Below are positions 1 through 6,465 of a stretch of 6,465 nt of DNA, in pieces. The DNA lies in the NCBI GenBank assembly GCA_007116685.1, contig SKIC01000307.1, forward strand, positions 1 to 6,465, read 5' to 3'. This DNA comes from Balneolales bacterium (GTDB taxonomy: Bacteria > Bacteroidota > Rhodothermia > Balneolales > Natronogracilivirgulaceae). The notes under the pieces were generated by a model, which saw only the letters and a list, made by a program, of their open reading frames with translations, was not told the origin of the DNA and did no database searches. Within the stretch, counting starts at the first letter, position 1, and every line of letters starts with the position of its first letter. The translations under genes were made by a program, and so were the position numbers.

Positions 1-2
1 AA

Positions 3-986
3 TTATAAGCCAACTTTATGCGTACTATTATGAAATTTCGCAATACTGTCGATGATTGTATGTAAATCTGTTGCTGGCTTAAATCCGGTCATTTTGTGTA
101 GTTTTTCGATATTTGGGATACGCCTTTTGATGTCTTTGGTGCCGGAGTTCATTTGCCATTTGGGTTCCTTGTACATGATTTCGGAACTGCTGTTTAACTG
201 ACGAATTACTTCCCCGGCAAGTTTTAATATCGAAATTTCTTTGGTACTGCCAATATTGATAATCTGTCCATTATTTTCCGGATGTACCATAACCCGAAAT
301 ATAGCTTCGACGGCATCTTCCACGTAAGTAAAACAACGGGTTTGGCTACCATCGCCATAGATGATGAGTGGCTTATTTTTTTGGGCTTTTGAGACAAATA
401 TCGGCAAAACCATTCCTGACTCAGGTAATTGTCCCGCACCTGTAACATTGAAAAAGCGACAAATTACCGTATGGACTCCAAATTCATGATGGTAGGAGGA
501 CGCAAGGTATTCGGCGGCGGCTTTGGAAGCAGCGTAAGCCCAGCGGGGATGAACAGGCGGCGGCAAAGTTATCGCTTGTGTTTCCACAAGTGCTTCTGAG
601 GTATTTACCGGATTTCCATAAACCTCAGAAGTAGAACCCAATAACACCTTTGCACCCGTTTTTTTGTCAATTTCAAGTATAACTTCCGTTGCTCTAATAT
701 TTACTTTAAAACTGGATGCAGGACGATTTGAGGTATGGCTTACTCCCACTTCTCCCGCCAAGTGACAAATCCAGTCCACGTTTTTCGTCAGAGATTCCAT
801 ATCAGAAAATTGACAAACATCGGTCTCAAAAAACCGAAAATCAGAATCATCAAGAATATTTGATAAACGATCTAAATTTCCATTTTTAAGATTGTCGCAA
901 CCGGTAACCTTGCATCCTTTTTTTAGAAGAAATTTCGCAAGATTTGAACCTATAAAACCGGCAACACCGGTGATGAGTATGTGCAT
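3..986 (-). CDS. NAD-dependent epimerase/dehydratase-type SDR acting on a sugar nucleotide
   Basis: This is a complete 327-residue cytoplasmic extended SDR, a usual length for nucleotide-sugar epimerases and decarboxylases. The Rossmann fold begins at the first residue: GVAGFIG (7-13) is the GxxGxxG dinucleotide loop and D31 ends beta-2, as in NAD-preferring members. HLAG lies at 75-78. GSTSEVYG (117-124) supplies the catalytic Ser/Thr, and YAASK (151-155) gives the Tyr/Lys pair. RFFNVTG (177-183) and GDGSQTRCFTYVEDAVEA (211-228) form the sugar-nucleotide binding part. KRRIPNIEKL and GFKP (287-304) match the conserved C-terminal segment. The STSE motif and R289-x-P resemble UDP-glucuronate decarboxylases and ArnA. 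The YAASK region and the GMVLPIF segment (191-197) look more like the bacterial UDP-glucose 4-epimerase-like family. Substrate and product therefore cannot be fixed. The ATG is accepted because the Rossmann strand starts directly behind it. The gene follows the upstream gene by 15 bases, so co-transcription is likely. A role in making an activated sugar for surface polysaccharide or LPS is inferred. Confidence 0.93.
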   Translation of the reverse strand: MHILITGVAGFIGSNLAKFLLKKGCKVTGCDNLKNGNLDRLSNILDDSDFRFFETDVCQFSDMESLTKNVDWICHLAGEVGVSHTSNRPASSFKVNIRATEVILEIDKKTGAKVLLGSTSEVYGNPVNTSEALVETQAITLPPPVHPRWAYAASKAAAEYLASSYHHEFGVHTVICRFFNVTGAGQLPESGMVLPIFVSKAQKNKPLIIYGDGSQTRCFTYVEDAVEAIFRVMVHPENNGQIINIGSTKEISILKLAGEVIRQLNSSSEIMYKEPKWQMNSGTKDIKRRIPNIEKLHKMTGFKPATDLHTIIDSIAKFHNSTHKVGL

Positions 987-1001
987 ATTTTCTTTTGGAA
1001 T
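987..1001 (-). other. 15-base intergenic gap, A-rich leader of the SDR gene
   Basis: Only 15 bases separate the TAA of the repeat protein (1002-1004) from the ATG of the SDR (984-986). On the coding strand the gap reads ATTCCAAAAGAAAAT. It has no AGGAGG-like sequence, no inverted repeat and no room for a promoter or terminator. An A-rich leader with no clear Shine-Dalgarno is common in Bacteroidota-like organisms. The gap supports translation of both genes from one mRNA. Confidence 0.6.
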
Positions 1002-4000
1002 TTATAAGCGGCGAGCGAGAACTACCGTTTCTTTGAATGTTCTGTTTCTGCCAGATGCACTATTATAGGCTTCAAAAACGACGATATAAATACCCATTCT
1101 GTTTTCGGAGCCGTCTTCACGCATACCATCCCAGGTTAGCGTGCCCTGTAAACCGGCAACTTGCCCATCAGCCAGAGTTCGCACCAAACGTCCGTATCGG
1201 TCATAAATTCGAACACGCATCAGATAATCAGGTTCATCAAGTGTATAATTGATAAAGAGATTATCCCGGTCACCGCTTCCATCCGGAGCAAATGGATTAG
1301 GCTCCATAACCACGCCCGAACGTTCTGAAAAATCAGACGGAACAGCGAAAATTGTGTTTTGTGCTCCCGGTGTTGCGCCATTTGGTCGTGTACTGGAACT
1401 CCAATTGGTGGCATCATTGCTAGCTGCAAATGGGTTTATGCGTTCCAGGCTCACGCCGCGCACATCTACCCTGTTCGGATTATGCCAATCAGGCCGGTAA
1501 GAAACAAAATCGATGGTTGTACCGGTACTATCCGCCAAATAGACATCTTTTCCGGTTGTGCTTAAACTGAGTGAGGTCCTGTTCGCTCTCACTACAAAAT
1601 CAGAACTCTCCAGACCGAAAAATTTGGCAATTCTTGTATTTTCAAATTCAGGTTCATTATCCCCATGGAATATGAAATACCCACCTGCAGGAATCCATGC
1701 GCCACGAGTTTGGACGGGTGTAATGGAAGTAATACTACCATCCGGATTTGGTCGGTCATGAATGAAAAATCCTTCCATAGATACCGCATAATCTCGAGTG
1801 TTATAGAACTCAAGAAATTCGCTTTGTGCTGACCTATCCTCAGTTGCGCCTAATGGTTGATACATAATTTCGTTGAACACCACATCGCCTTCCTGAATAG
1901 GACGGGCAATAGGTTGAGAACGTGAATCGGCTCTATTTCCGGCAAAATCTTCTAAATTCTCAATGACCAATTGTTCGTCGCTATCTTCATTCAGATTTCC
2001 GTTAAAAGACAATCGAATTTCATCGGCACGGAAAGCATCGTATCTGGAAACTTGTAATTGCGACTGACCAATTCGGAAATTTGTCTCAGGAGTCAGGACT
2101 ACGTGGCGGTTTGTGATCACTTTAATATCACCCGAAGATGTTAGTCCGGCATAACGAACTTGTGGAGCATCTACAATCGGAGAAAAGGCTTGATTTTGAG
2201 ATCCAGCCGAGAAATTTGATGGACTGCTGCGCCAATTCGTCGGGTCATTACTAGCTCCGTTCGGGTCAATTCTCTCCAGTGATAAACCGGGCTCGTTTCC
2301 GCCCCAACTAGTAGCATAACGCAAACTGTCGATTCTCTGCCCGTCAGCATCACGAATGAAAACGGCATCTCCTAAACTCGATAACGCAGGAAAATTCACT
2401 ACTCTTAATGCCCTGACATCTTGTGGAACCCAATCTGTATTGCTTGTGAGTACGAGGTAATCTCCGGGTTGCATAGAAATAGGGAGAGTTACATCTCCTG
2501 GATTTTCTTCTCGGGATAACCGGACCGGACTACCTGTACCGCGACCAATGAACCACTGATCTAAGTTTAGAGTTTTGTCACTTCGATTATATAATTCTAC
2601 AAATCGATTGACTTCACCTTCTAATCCACGATACAGGATTTCGTTTATAACGATATCTCGTTCCTCGGCAGTATCGAAAGATAATAACTGCAAGTTATCA
2701 GTAAACGGCTCCAGTTCATTTCCAAAAATATCGGTGAGATTCTGGATTTCAAGTTCATAAACCAGACCAGCTTGCAAAGAAGGACTAAGCGTTAAAAATA
2801 CCTGATTTTGGTTCCAGCTAACATTTGTGACAGAAATTCCATCAGAAACAGAATAATTATCTGCCATTCGCGCTAATTGTTCATCCATCACTTTGGAGAA
2901 CACGATTCTCACACGTGTTGCAGATTCCACATTAACGGCCGTAACCAACGGGATTTCGGTATCAGGCTCGATTTGGTTTGGCGCTCCCGGTGTTCCGAAA
3001 TCATCAGCCGGAGAATTCCCCCAGTTATCACGAAATATCGCTGGCACGGTAGTGCTGCGTCGTTCTAAGGAAACGCCATTTCCGCCCCAGCTGGATGTAT
3101 AACTCAGTGAATCGAGTGTTACACCGGCGCTGTTTCTAATTACGATATCATCTGCGGAGGTTTTTTGTGCCGGCATATTCGGAATTACAACCGCATTTAT
3201 ATCCGGAAAAACTTCGAGTAAATCAGGACTTGGGATTAAGACTACAAATGAATCCGGCGGGATAAAAAGGCGATCATTAGTAATGGTTCTGCGAGTTCCC
3301 GTATCGTTATTTAATGTCCAGTTTTGCAGTGTGATAGCATCCTGGGTTGTATTTTTCAGTTCAATGAATCGGGTTTGTCCTGACGGCGGACGGAACATGA
3401 ACTCGTTAATTACTACCTCTCCGGGTTGGGCATCACGTAAATTGTAGAAAGTAAATGGCAATTGTTGATTTCCGGATGTATTTCCAATCACATCAGTTAC
3501 GCCAACTACCTCCAATTGATACGTAGCACCGTTTTGTAATGGTTGTGATGGCGTAAGAATTACATTCCGATTATCCACAAAGGTTACATTTGCTATGCTA
3601 CCGGATTGCAGAGAAGGTCTTATAGACTGATTCGTTTCGATGGCCTCTCCGCCTACTCCACGCCTCTCGCTTCGGTGAGAACGCGTAGCCATGGCCGCAG
3701 CCGTGATTTGAGTCAACACATAAGAATCCGGATTGGTCAGCATTCCGGTTTCGATATTTCGGCTGAATCGAACAGCGATACTATCCTGAGCGATAAACTC
3801 TATTAAGGTCACACTCGGATTTTCAGTATCAGGTTGTACCGTATTTCTGCGTCCGGGTGTTCCCAATCCCTGTTCAATAGAATTCGCCCAATTTTCACGA
3901 TAAATCGCAGAAACGTCATCAAAAATTCTTTCGAGGGCTACATTGTTTCCTCCCCAATCCGGACTGTATCGCAAGGAATCCATTACCACACCATTGGCAT

Positions 4001-6465
4001 CGGTAATTACGATTTCGTCTCCGCCATTTTTAAGTGCGGAAAGGCCGGAACCTGCATTTACAAAGTTTATATCGGGGAAAATTTCCAATAAGCTTTCATC
4101 CGGCAAAATCACAATAAATGAATCGGGCGGAATGACGTGTCTTTCGGTAGTTAAAACTCTGCGGGTTCCGGTATCGTTAGCCTGTTGCCAGCCAGCTATG
4201 TTAATAGCTTTATCAGAGCGGTTATACAATTCTATGTATCGGGTATATCCACTAGGTTCATTATACATGAACTCATTGATCACAACATCACCGGGTAGAG
4301 CTGGTTCAAGGTCGTAATACGTGAATGTAAGGGATGCTTCTTCAAGCGTATTTCCGAACAAATCGGTGATATTTTCAACTGCCAACGTGTACTCAGTTCC
4401 ACTATTCATGGGAGATTCCAAAATCAGAAATGCCTCCGTGAACGAGGTGAAAATAACTTCATCAACGGTAATTTCTGGATTTAAGTTGTAGAAATCCGGA
4501 TCAGAAACGAGTGTGGTATCCAAAGCACGATTAAACGCAATTGAAAGCGTATCTGCAGCCAAATAATCAATAAATACCAATTCCGGCTCGCCAGTCAATG
4601 GTTGCGCATTATTTGTAAGCCCCGGTGTTCCAATTAGTTCAGATGATGCTATTTCCCAGTTATCTAAGGCTAAAGACGAAACCGTTGGCGAGCGACGCTC
4701 CGAGGCTCTGCCTTCTGCACTCCAGGAACCCGGTACAAATCGGAGCGAATCAGAAACAGAACCGTCAGGTCCGCGAAGTACGATAATATCAGCCGTTGTT
4801 AAATTATATTGAGGGAAAGCATCAACCTGCCTGAAGTTGGATTCTTCGAACAATTCTTCAAATACTTGTACATCACCAGATAACGCAATGTAAGAATCGG
4901 GCAATAATGGGAAAACGGAGTTCGAAACAGCTGTTCCCGAACCACCACTTCTTTCAATTCGCCAATCTTGCAAGTTGATTACTTTATCAGAAGTATTTCG
5001 AATTTCCACATATTGTGGTCTTCTTCCTTCAGGACGAATAGCCACCGGCGGACGATGATAAAATTCGTTGATGATAACATCTCCGGCAACGGCTTCCTCA
5101 AAATCGTAATAGGTAATTTCTATGCTGTCTGATTCCTGATTATTACCGAAGATATCAGCCACATTTGTAACGCTTAGTGTGTAGGTTTCGAGAGAAACCA
5201 TTTCATCGGAAAGAGCAAGACCAACTTGTGTTCCGCTAATAAAATCAGCCTCAAGAACTGTGATTTCATCAGAAAAACCATAATTGGCAGCATTTGTAAC
5301 ATCTGCGAAAGACATACTTCTGCTAAAGGTAACTTTTAAAGAATCCGCACTTAAGAATATAATTTCAGTTAAAAATGGCGGATCTGTGGGTGCTTCAACT
5401 GAATTTCTTCTGCCGGGTGTTCCCAGATTTTCTGATAATGATTCTGCCCAGTTATCTGAAAAAACAGAGAGCGCCAATGCGCTTTTTCTTTCCAAGGCTA
5501 TTCCGTTTCCTCCCCAGGAAGGCGTGTAAACAAGTGAATCAAGCACATTATCGTCAGCATCGGTAATTATGATGGCATCACCTCCATTTTTAAGTGCTGA
5601 TAAGCCACTTCCGGCATTTACAAAGTTGATATCCGGGAAAATTTCCAATAAATCTGTATTTGGAAGAATAACAATAAACGAATCCGGTGGAAGCACGTGA
5701 CGCTCCGTAGTAAGTACCCTGCGAGTACCCGTATCGTTGGCTTGCATCCATCCTGCCAAATCGAGAGCCTTTGTTGACTTATTATACAATTCTATATAGC
5801 GCGTATAATTATCAGGCTCATTATACATGAACTCACTGATAACGACATCACCCACTGCCACAGGCTCAATAAACCAATAGGTAAATTCTGCTGATGCTTC
5901 AGTTAAAGTGTTCCCAAATATATCATCAATATCAGTAACGGTAAGCTCGTAGAGCGATGCGGAAGTCATCTCTGATGCCAAACCTAAATAAACCTGGTTG
6001 AAATCAACCAACTCAGCTCCGGTAATCGGAATATCAGGACTTAGGCTATATCGATTTGTGTTTTCTGCAACATCTTTGTCGAGTGCTTTATCAAACGTAA
6101 CAACAATCGTATCGGCTGTAACGAAATCAATAGTTACCAATTGCGGTGCTTCTTCTATGATAGTTACGCTATTTTCTGCACCCGGTGTACCCCCATTTTC
6201 TGCCGATGATAAAGCCCAGTTATCCAATGAGGTAGAAAGGGCATCTGCGCTGCGGCGCTCGGTGGACAGCCCTTCGGCGCTCCAGGACGAAGGCACAAAA
6301 CGCAGGGAATCTACCGTTGTTCCAGTGCCATTACGTATTACGATTTCGTCGTTGGTGGTAAGATTAAACCGCGGGAAACTACTCATTTCCAGCACCGAGA
6401 AACTGCCAAAAATAGTTTCAAAGACTTCATAGTCACCTGTCAATACCAAATATTGCCCGGGCAAC
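1002..6465 (-). CDS. Giant secreted multi-domain protein: alternating lamin-tail and Ig-like domains with sorting-type C-terminus (5' end outside window)
   Basis: At least 1820 residues are present. The frame is open to the window edge, so the N-terminus and any signal peptide are missing. The first in-frame TTG is an internal Leu codon: it falls in a segment (PGQYLVLTGD) that is repeated inside the protein as PDSYIALSGD (522-531), so it is not the start. Residues below count from that codon. LTD domains: A 1-100 (partial), B 205-356, C 461-618, D 725-875, E 1015-1164, F 1270-1425, G 1526-1703. They share an NEF/NEI start, 'YIELYN', 'W(G/S)xxG..LER' and 'GTPG..N'. Ig-like domains of SbsA/Big_5 type lie at about 106-197, 362-454, 626-718, 883-1008, 1172-1264 and a divergent one at 1433-1520; most carry 'DIFGN'-like ends. 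Residues 1717-1820 form a FlgD-Ig/T9SS-type C-terminal domain. The protein is acidic and low in Cys, as expected for an extracellular protein. LTD domains in bacteria have no settled function. A surface or adhesive role is inferred. Confidence 0.93.
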   Translation of the reverse strand, partial: LPGQYLVLTGDYEVFETIFGSFSVLEMSSFPRFNLTTNDEIVIRNGTGTTVDSLRFVPSSWSAEGLSTERRSADALSTSLDNWALSSAENGGTPGAENSVTIIEEAPQLVTIDFVTADTIVVTFDKALDKDVAENTNRYSLSPDIPITGAELVDFNQVYLGLASEMTSASLYELTVTDIDDIFGNTLTEASAEFTYWFIEPVAVGDVVISEFMYNEPDNYTRYIELYNKSTKALDLAGWMQANDTGTRRVLTTERHVLPPDSFIVILPNTDLLEIFPDINFVNAGSGLSALKNGGDAIIITDADDNVLDSLVYTPSWGGNGIALERKSALALSVFSDNWAESLSENLGTPGRRNSVEAPTDPPFLTEIIFLSADSLKVTFSRSMSFADVTNAANYGFSDEITVLEADFISGTQVGLALSDEMVSLETYTLSVTNVADIFGNNQESDSIEITYYDFEEAVAGDVIINEFYHRPPVAIRPEGRRPQYVEIRNTSDKVINLQDWRIERSGGSGTAVSNSVFPLLPDSYIALSGDVQVFEELFEESNFRQVDAFPQYNLTTADIIVLRGPDGSVSDSLRFVPGSWSAEGRASERRSPTVSSLALDNWEIASSELIGTPGLTNNAQPLTGEPELVFIDYLAADTLSIAFNRALDTTLVSDPDFYNLNPEITVDEVIFTSFTEAFLILESPMNSGTEYTLAVENITDLFGNTLEEASLTFTYYDLEPALPGDVVINEFMYNEPSGYTRYIELYNRSDKAINIAGWQQANDTGTRRVLTTERHVIPPDSFIVILPDESLLEIFPDINFVNAGSGLSALKNGGDEIVITDANGVVMDSLRYSPDWGGNNVALERIFDDVSAIYRENWANSIEQGLGTPGRRNTVQPDTENPSVTLIEFIAQDSIAVRFSRNIETGMLTNPDSYVLTQITAAAMATRSHRSERRGVGGEAIETNQSIRPSLQSGSIANVTFVDNRNVILTPSQPLQNGATYQLEVVGVTDVIGNTSGNQQLPFTFYNLRDAQPGEVVINEFMFRPPSGQTRFIELKNTTQDAITLQNWTLNNDTGTRRTITNDRLFIPPDSFVVLIPSPDLLEVFPDINAVVIPNMPAQKTSADDIVIRNSAGVTLDSLSYTSSWGGNGVSLERRSTTVPAIFRDNWGNSPADDFGTPGAPNQIEPDTEIPLVTAVNVESATRVRIVFSKVMDEQLARMADNYSVSDGISVTNVSWNQNQVFLTLSPSLQAGLVYELEIQNLTDIFGNELEPFTDNLQLLSFDTAEERDIVINEILYRGLEGEVNRFVELYNRSDKTLNLDQWFIGRGTGSPVRLSREENPGDVTLPISMQPGDYLVLTSNTDWVPQDVRALRVVNFPALSSLGDAVFIRDADGQRIDSLRYATSWGGNEPGLSLERIDPNGASNDPTNWRSSPSNFSAGSQNQAFSPIVDAPQVRYAGLTSSGDIKVITNRHVVLTPETNFRIGQSQLQVSRYDAFRADEIRLSFNGNLNEDSDEQLVIENLEDFAGNRADSRSQPIARPIQEGDVVFNEIMYQPLGATEDRSAQSEFLEFYNTRDYAVSMEGFFIHDRPNPDGSITSITPVQTRGAWIPAGGYFIFHGDNEPEFENTRIAKFFGLESSDFVVRANRTSLSLSTTGKDVYLADSTGTTIDFVSYRPDWHNPNRVDVRGVSLERINPFAASNDATNWSSSTRPNGATPGAQNTIFAVPSDFSERSGVVMEPNPFAPDGSGDRDNLFINYTLDEPDYLMRVRIYDRYGRLVRTLADGQVAGLQGTLTWDGMREDGSENRMGIYIVVFEAYNSASGRNRTFKETVVLARRL
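1005..1316 (-). other. FlgD-Ig-like / type IX secretion-type C-terminal domain of the repeat protein
   Basis: These last 104 residues of the large protein differ from the repeats. They start with EPNPFAPDGSGDRDNLFINY, the 'PNPFxPDGDGxxD' opening common in C-terminal domains of Bacteroidota and related secreted proteins. Next come the beta strands 'VRIYDRYGRLVRTL', the 'LTWDGMREDGS' turn, and 'GIYIVVFEAYN', the usual FlgD-Ig-like (gliding or sorting) fold order. The chain ends with 'KETVVLARRL', a hydrophobic strand plus basic tail. Such domains often direct export and surface attachment through the type IX secretion system. That this one does so is inferred; no T9SS component genes are in the window. 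Confidence 0.75.
1356..3422 (-). repeat. Diverged C-terminal LTD/Ig units E, F and G
   Basis: These are residues 1015-1703. LTD-E still resembles LTD-B and D ('NDTGTRRTIT', 'PPDSFVVLIP', 'DLLEVFPDIN', 'SWGGNG'). LTD-F keeps 'VELYNRSDK' and 'SWGGN' but lacks the DTGTRR block. LTD-G keeps only the 'NEIMYQP', 'FLEFYN', 'GVSLERINP' and 'GATPGAQN' landmarks and is longer, with extra residues after 'NEIMYQP' and between 'RPDW' and 'GVSLER'. The unit spacing stays at 255-256 residues. The Ig-like domain between F and G is the least typical: its strands are hard to align, and it ends in 'LEDFAGN'. Confidence 0.8.
3609..3707 (-). repeat. In-frame palindromic insert in the fourth Ig-like domain (putative small mobile/palindromic element)
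   Basis: This is about 33 codons (residues 920-952), from just after 'DSYVLTQ' to just before 'QSGSIANVTF'. The other Ig-like domains have nothing comparable between the 'Y.L/V' strand and the next strand. Removing it brings the D-to-E unit spacing from 290 back to 257 residues, the same as the other units (255-264). The encoded stretch (ATRSHRSERRGVGGEA is its centre) is Arg-rich and basic, while the host is acidic. The DNA is locally GC-richer and contains an imperfect palindrome (see the hairpin entry). The insert is a multiple of three with no stop in the host frame. No clean target-site duplication was found, so the exact ends are uncertain by several bases. Confidence 0.65.
3640..3692 (+). 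repeat. Imperfect inverted repeat with C(TTCG)G-capped hairpin
   Basis: On the + strand, TCTCGC (3665-3670) pairs with GTGAGA (3675-3680) across a TTCG loop (3671-3674). That gives six pairs including one G-T, with the loop closed by C-G as in extra-stable tetraloops. Outside it, ACGC (3660-3663) pairs with GCGT (3683-3686), and ATGGC (3640-3644) pairs with GCCAT (3688-3692), with unpaired bases mainly on the left arm. On the mRNA (minus) strand the G-T pair becomes an A-C mismatch and the loop is CGAA, so the fold favours the antisense strand. It lies inside the insert and has no T tract, so it is not a terminator. Confidence 0.65.
5091..6464 (-). repeat. Two-unit supra-repeat, copy 1 (LTD-A, Ig, LTD-B, Ig; 5' end cut by window)
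   Basis: This spans residues 1 to about 458 of the partial protein. Each landmark recurs exactly 520 residues (1560 bases) later in copy 2: PGQYLVLTGD (2-11) against PDSYIALSGD (522-531), SWSAEG (60-65) against SWSAEG (580-585), VVISEFMYNEP (207-217) against VVINEFMYNEP (727-737). The first LTD flavour carries 'NLTT.D.IV.R' and 'SWSAEG...ERRS'. The second carries 'QANDTGTRRVLTTERH' and 'WGGN..ALER'. Confidence 0.85.

Larger units (their letters stand above)
3429..4904 (-). repeat. Two-unit supra-repeat, copy 2 (LTD-C second half, Ig, LTD-D, interrupted Ig)
   Basis: This spans residues 521 to about 1012 and is the counterpart of copy 1. It keeps a 1560-base offset until the last Ig-like domain, where an extra segment of about 99 bases (3609-3707) breaks the register. 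Similarity is visible in the DNA as well. Around 4011-4100 and 5571-5660 the + strand shares runs such as CCATTTTTAAGTGC, GCATTTACAAAGTT and GGGAAAATTTCCAATAA. By hand count, LTD-B (205-350) and LTD-D (725-870) match at 106 of 146 residues without gaps. Confidence 0.85.

Noticed and set aside
3665..3680. Stem-loop as a transcription terminator
   Set aside because: It is in the middle of an intact reading frame, has no following T tract on either strand, and is weaker on the transcribed strand.
3606..3806. 66-codon + strand frame spanning the palindromic insert, considered as a gene carried by the element
   Set aside because: It extends well past the insert into normal host sequence, is short, and shows no domain. 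The element appears non-coding on that strand.
3943..4317. 124-codon open frame on the + strand
   Set aside because: It is antisense to LTD-D, has no recognisable domain or ribosome-binding context, and its codons mirror the conserved repeat on the other strand.
5004..5050. Arg/Pro-rich stretch in LTD-C (RPPVAIRPEGRRPQ) as a second inserted element
   Set aside because: It is only about 7-8 residues longer than the matching loop in the other LTD copies and has no inverted repeat, so it is ordinary loop variation.
5998..6432. 144-codon open frame on the + strand
   Set aside because: It lies fully opposite the repeat protein. Its sequence is the reverse-strand image of LTD and Ig segments, and similar open frames recur opposite the other repeat copies (for example near 5284-5529), as expected for shadows of a repeat.
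6462..6464. TTG as the start codon of the large gene
   Set aside because: The residues right after it align with the interior of LTD-C (520 residues on), so it is an internal Leu codon and the gene continues beyond the window.
1002..6465. CRISPR-like or short tandem repeats
   Set aside because: All repetition is at the scale of protein domains, with diverged copies. There are no short identical repeats with unique spacers.

Overview
The window holds two genes on the minus strand, which together fill almost all of it. The first (in transcription order) is a very large secreted or surface protein. Only its last 1820 codons are present, and it runs off the right-hand edge of the window. The second is a complete 327-residue sugar-nucleotide SDR (epimerase/dehydratase/decarboxylase class). 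It starts 15 bases after the stop codon of the first gene and ends two bases from the left edge, so the pair probably sits in one transcript.

The large protein is a string of beta-rich modules. Seven lamin-tail (LTD) domains, the first cut by the window edge, alternate with six Ig-like domains of the SbsA/Big_5 type, each carrying a 'D-hydrophobic-x-GN' signature. It ends in a FlgD-Ig-like / type IX secretion-type C-terminal domain beginning 'EPNPFAPDGSGDRD' and finishing in a basic tail. This architecture, the moderate GC content, and the lack of a purine-rich Shine-Dalgarno sequence before the second gene point to the Bacteroidota/Rhodothermota/Balneolota group. The lineage is inferred from gene style, not from a marker gene.

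The array has two levels of repetition. The basic unit (LTD + Ig) is about 256-264 residues. In the N-terminal part, units of two different LTD flavours alternate, so the true duplication is a two-unit block with an exact 520-residue (1560-base) offset. LTD copies B and D are still near-identical over a core stretch, while the Ig domains beside them have diverged.

The most unusual item is at about 3609-3707. An in-frame segment of about 33 codons interrupts the fourth Ig-like domain and has no counterpart in the other five. It is Arg-rich, looks unlike the acidic host protein, and contains an imperfect palindrome with a C(TTCG)G-capped hairpin on the + strand. This is what an in-frame palindromic element (analogous to the Rickettsia palindromic elements) would look like, here carried in a surface repeat protein. 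No RNA genes, CRISPR arrays, transposase genes or convincing terminators were seen.
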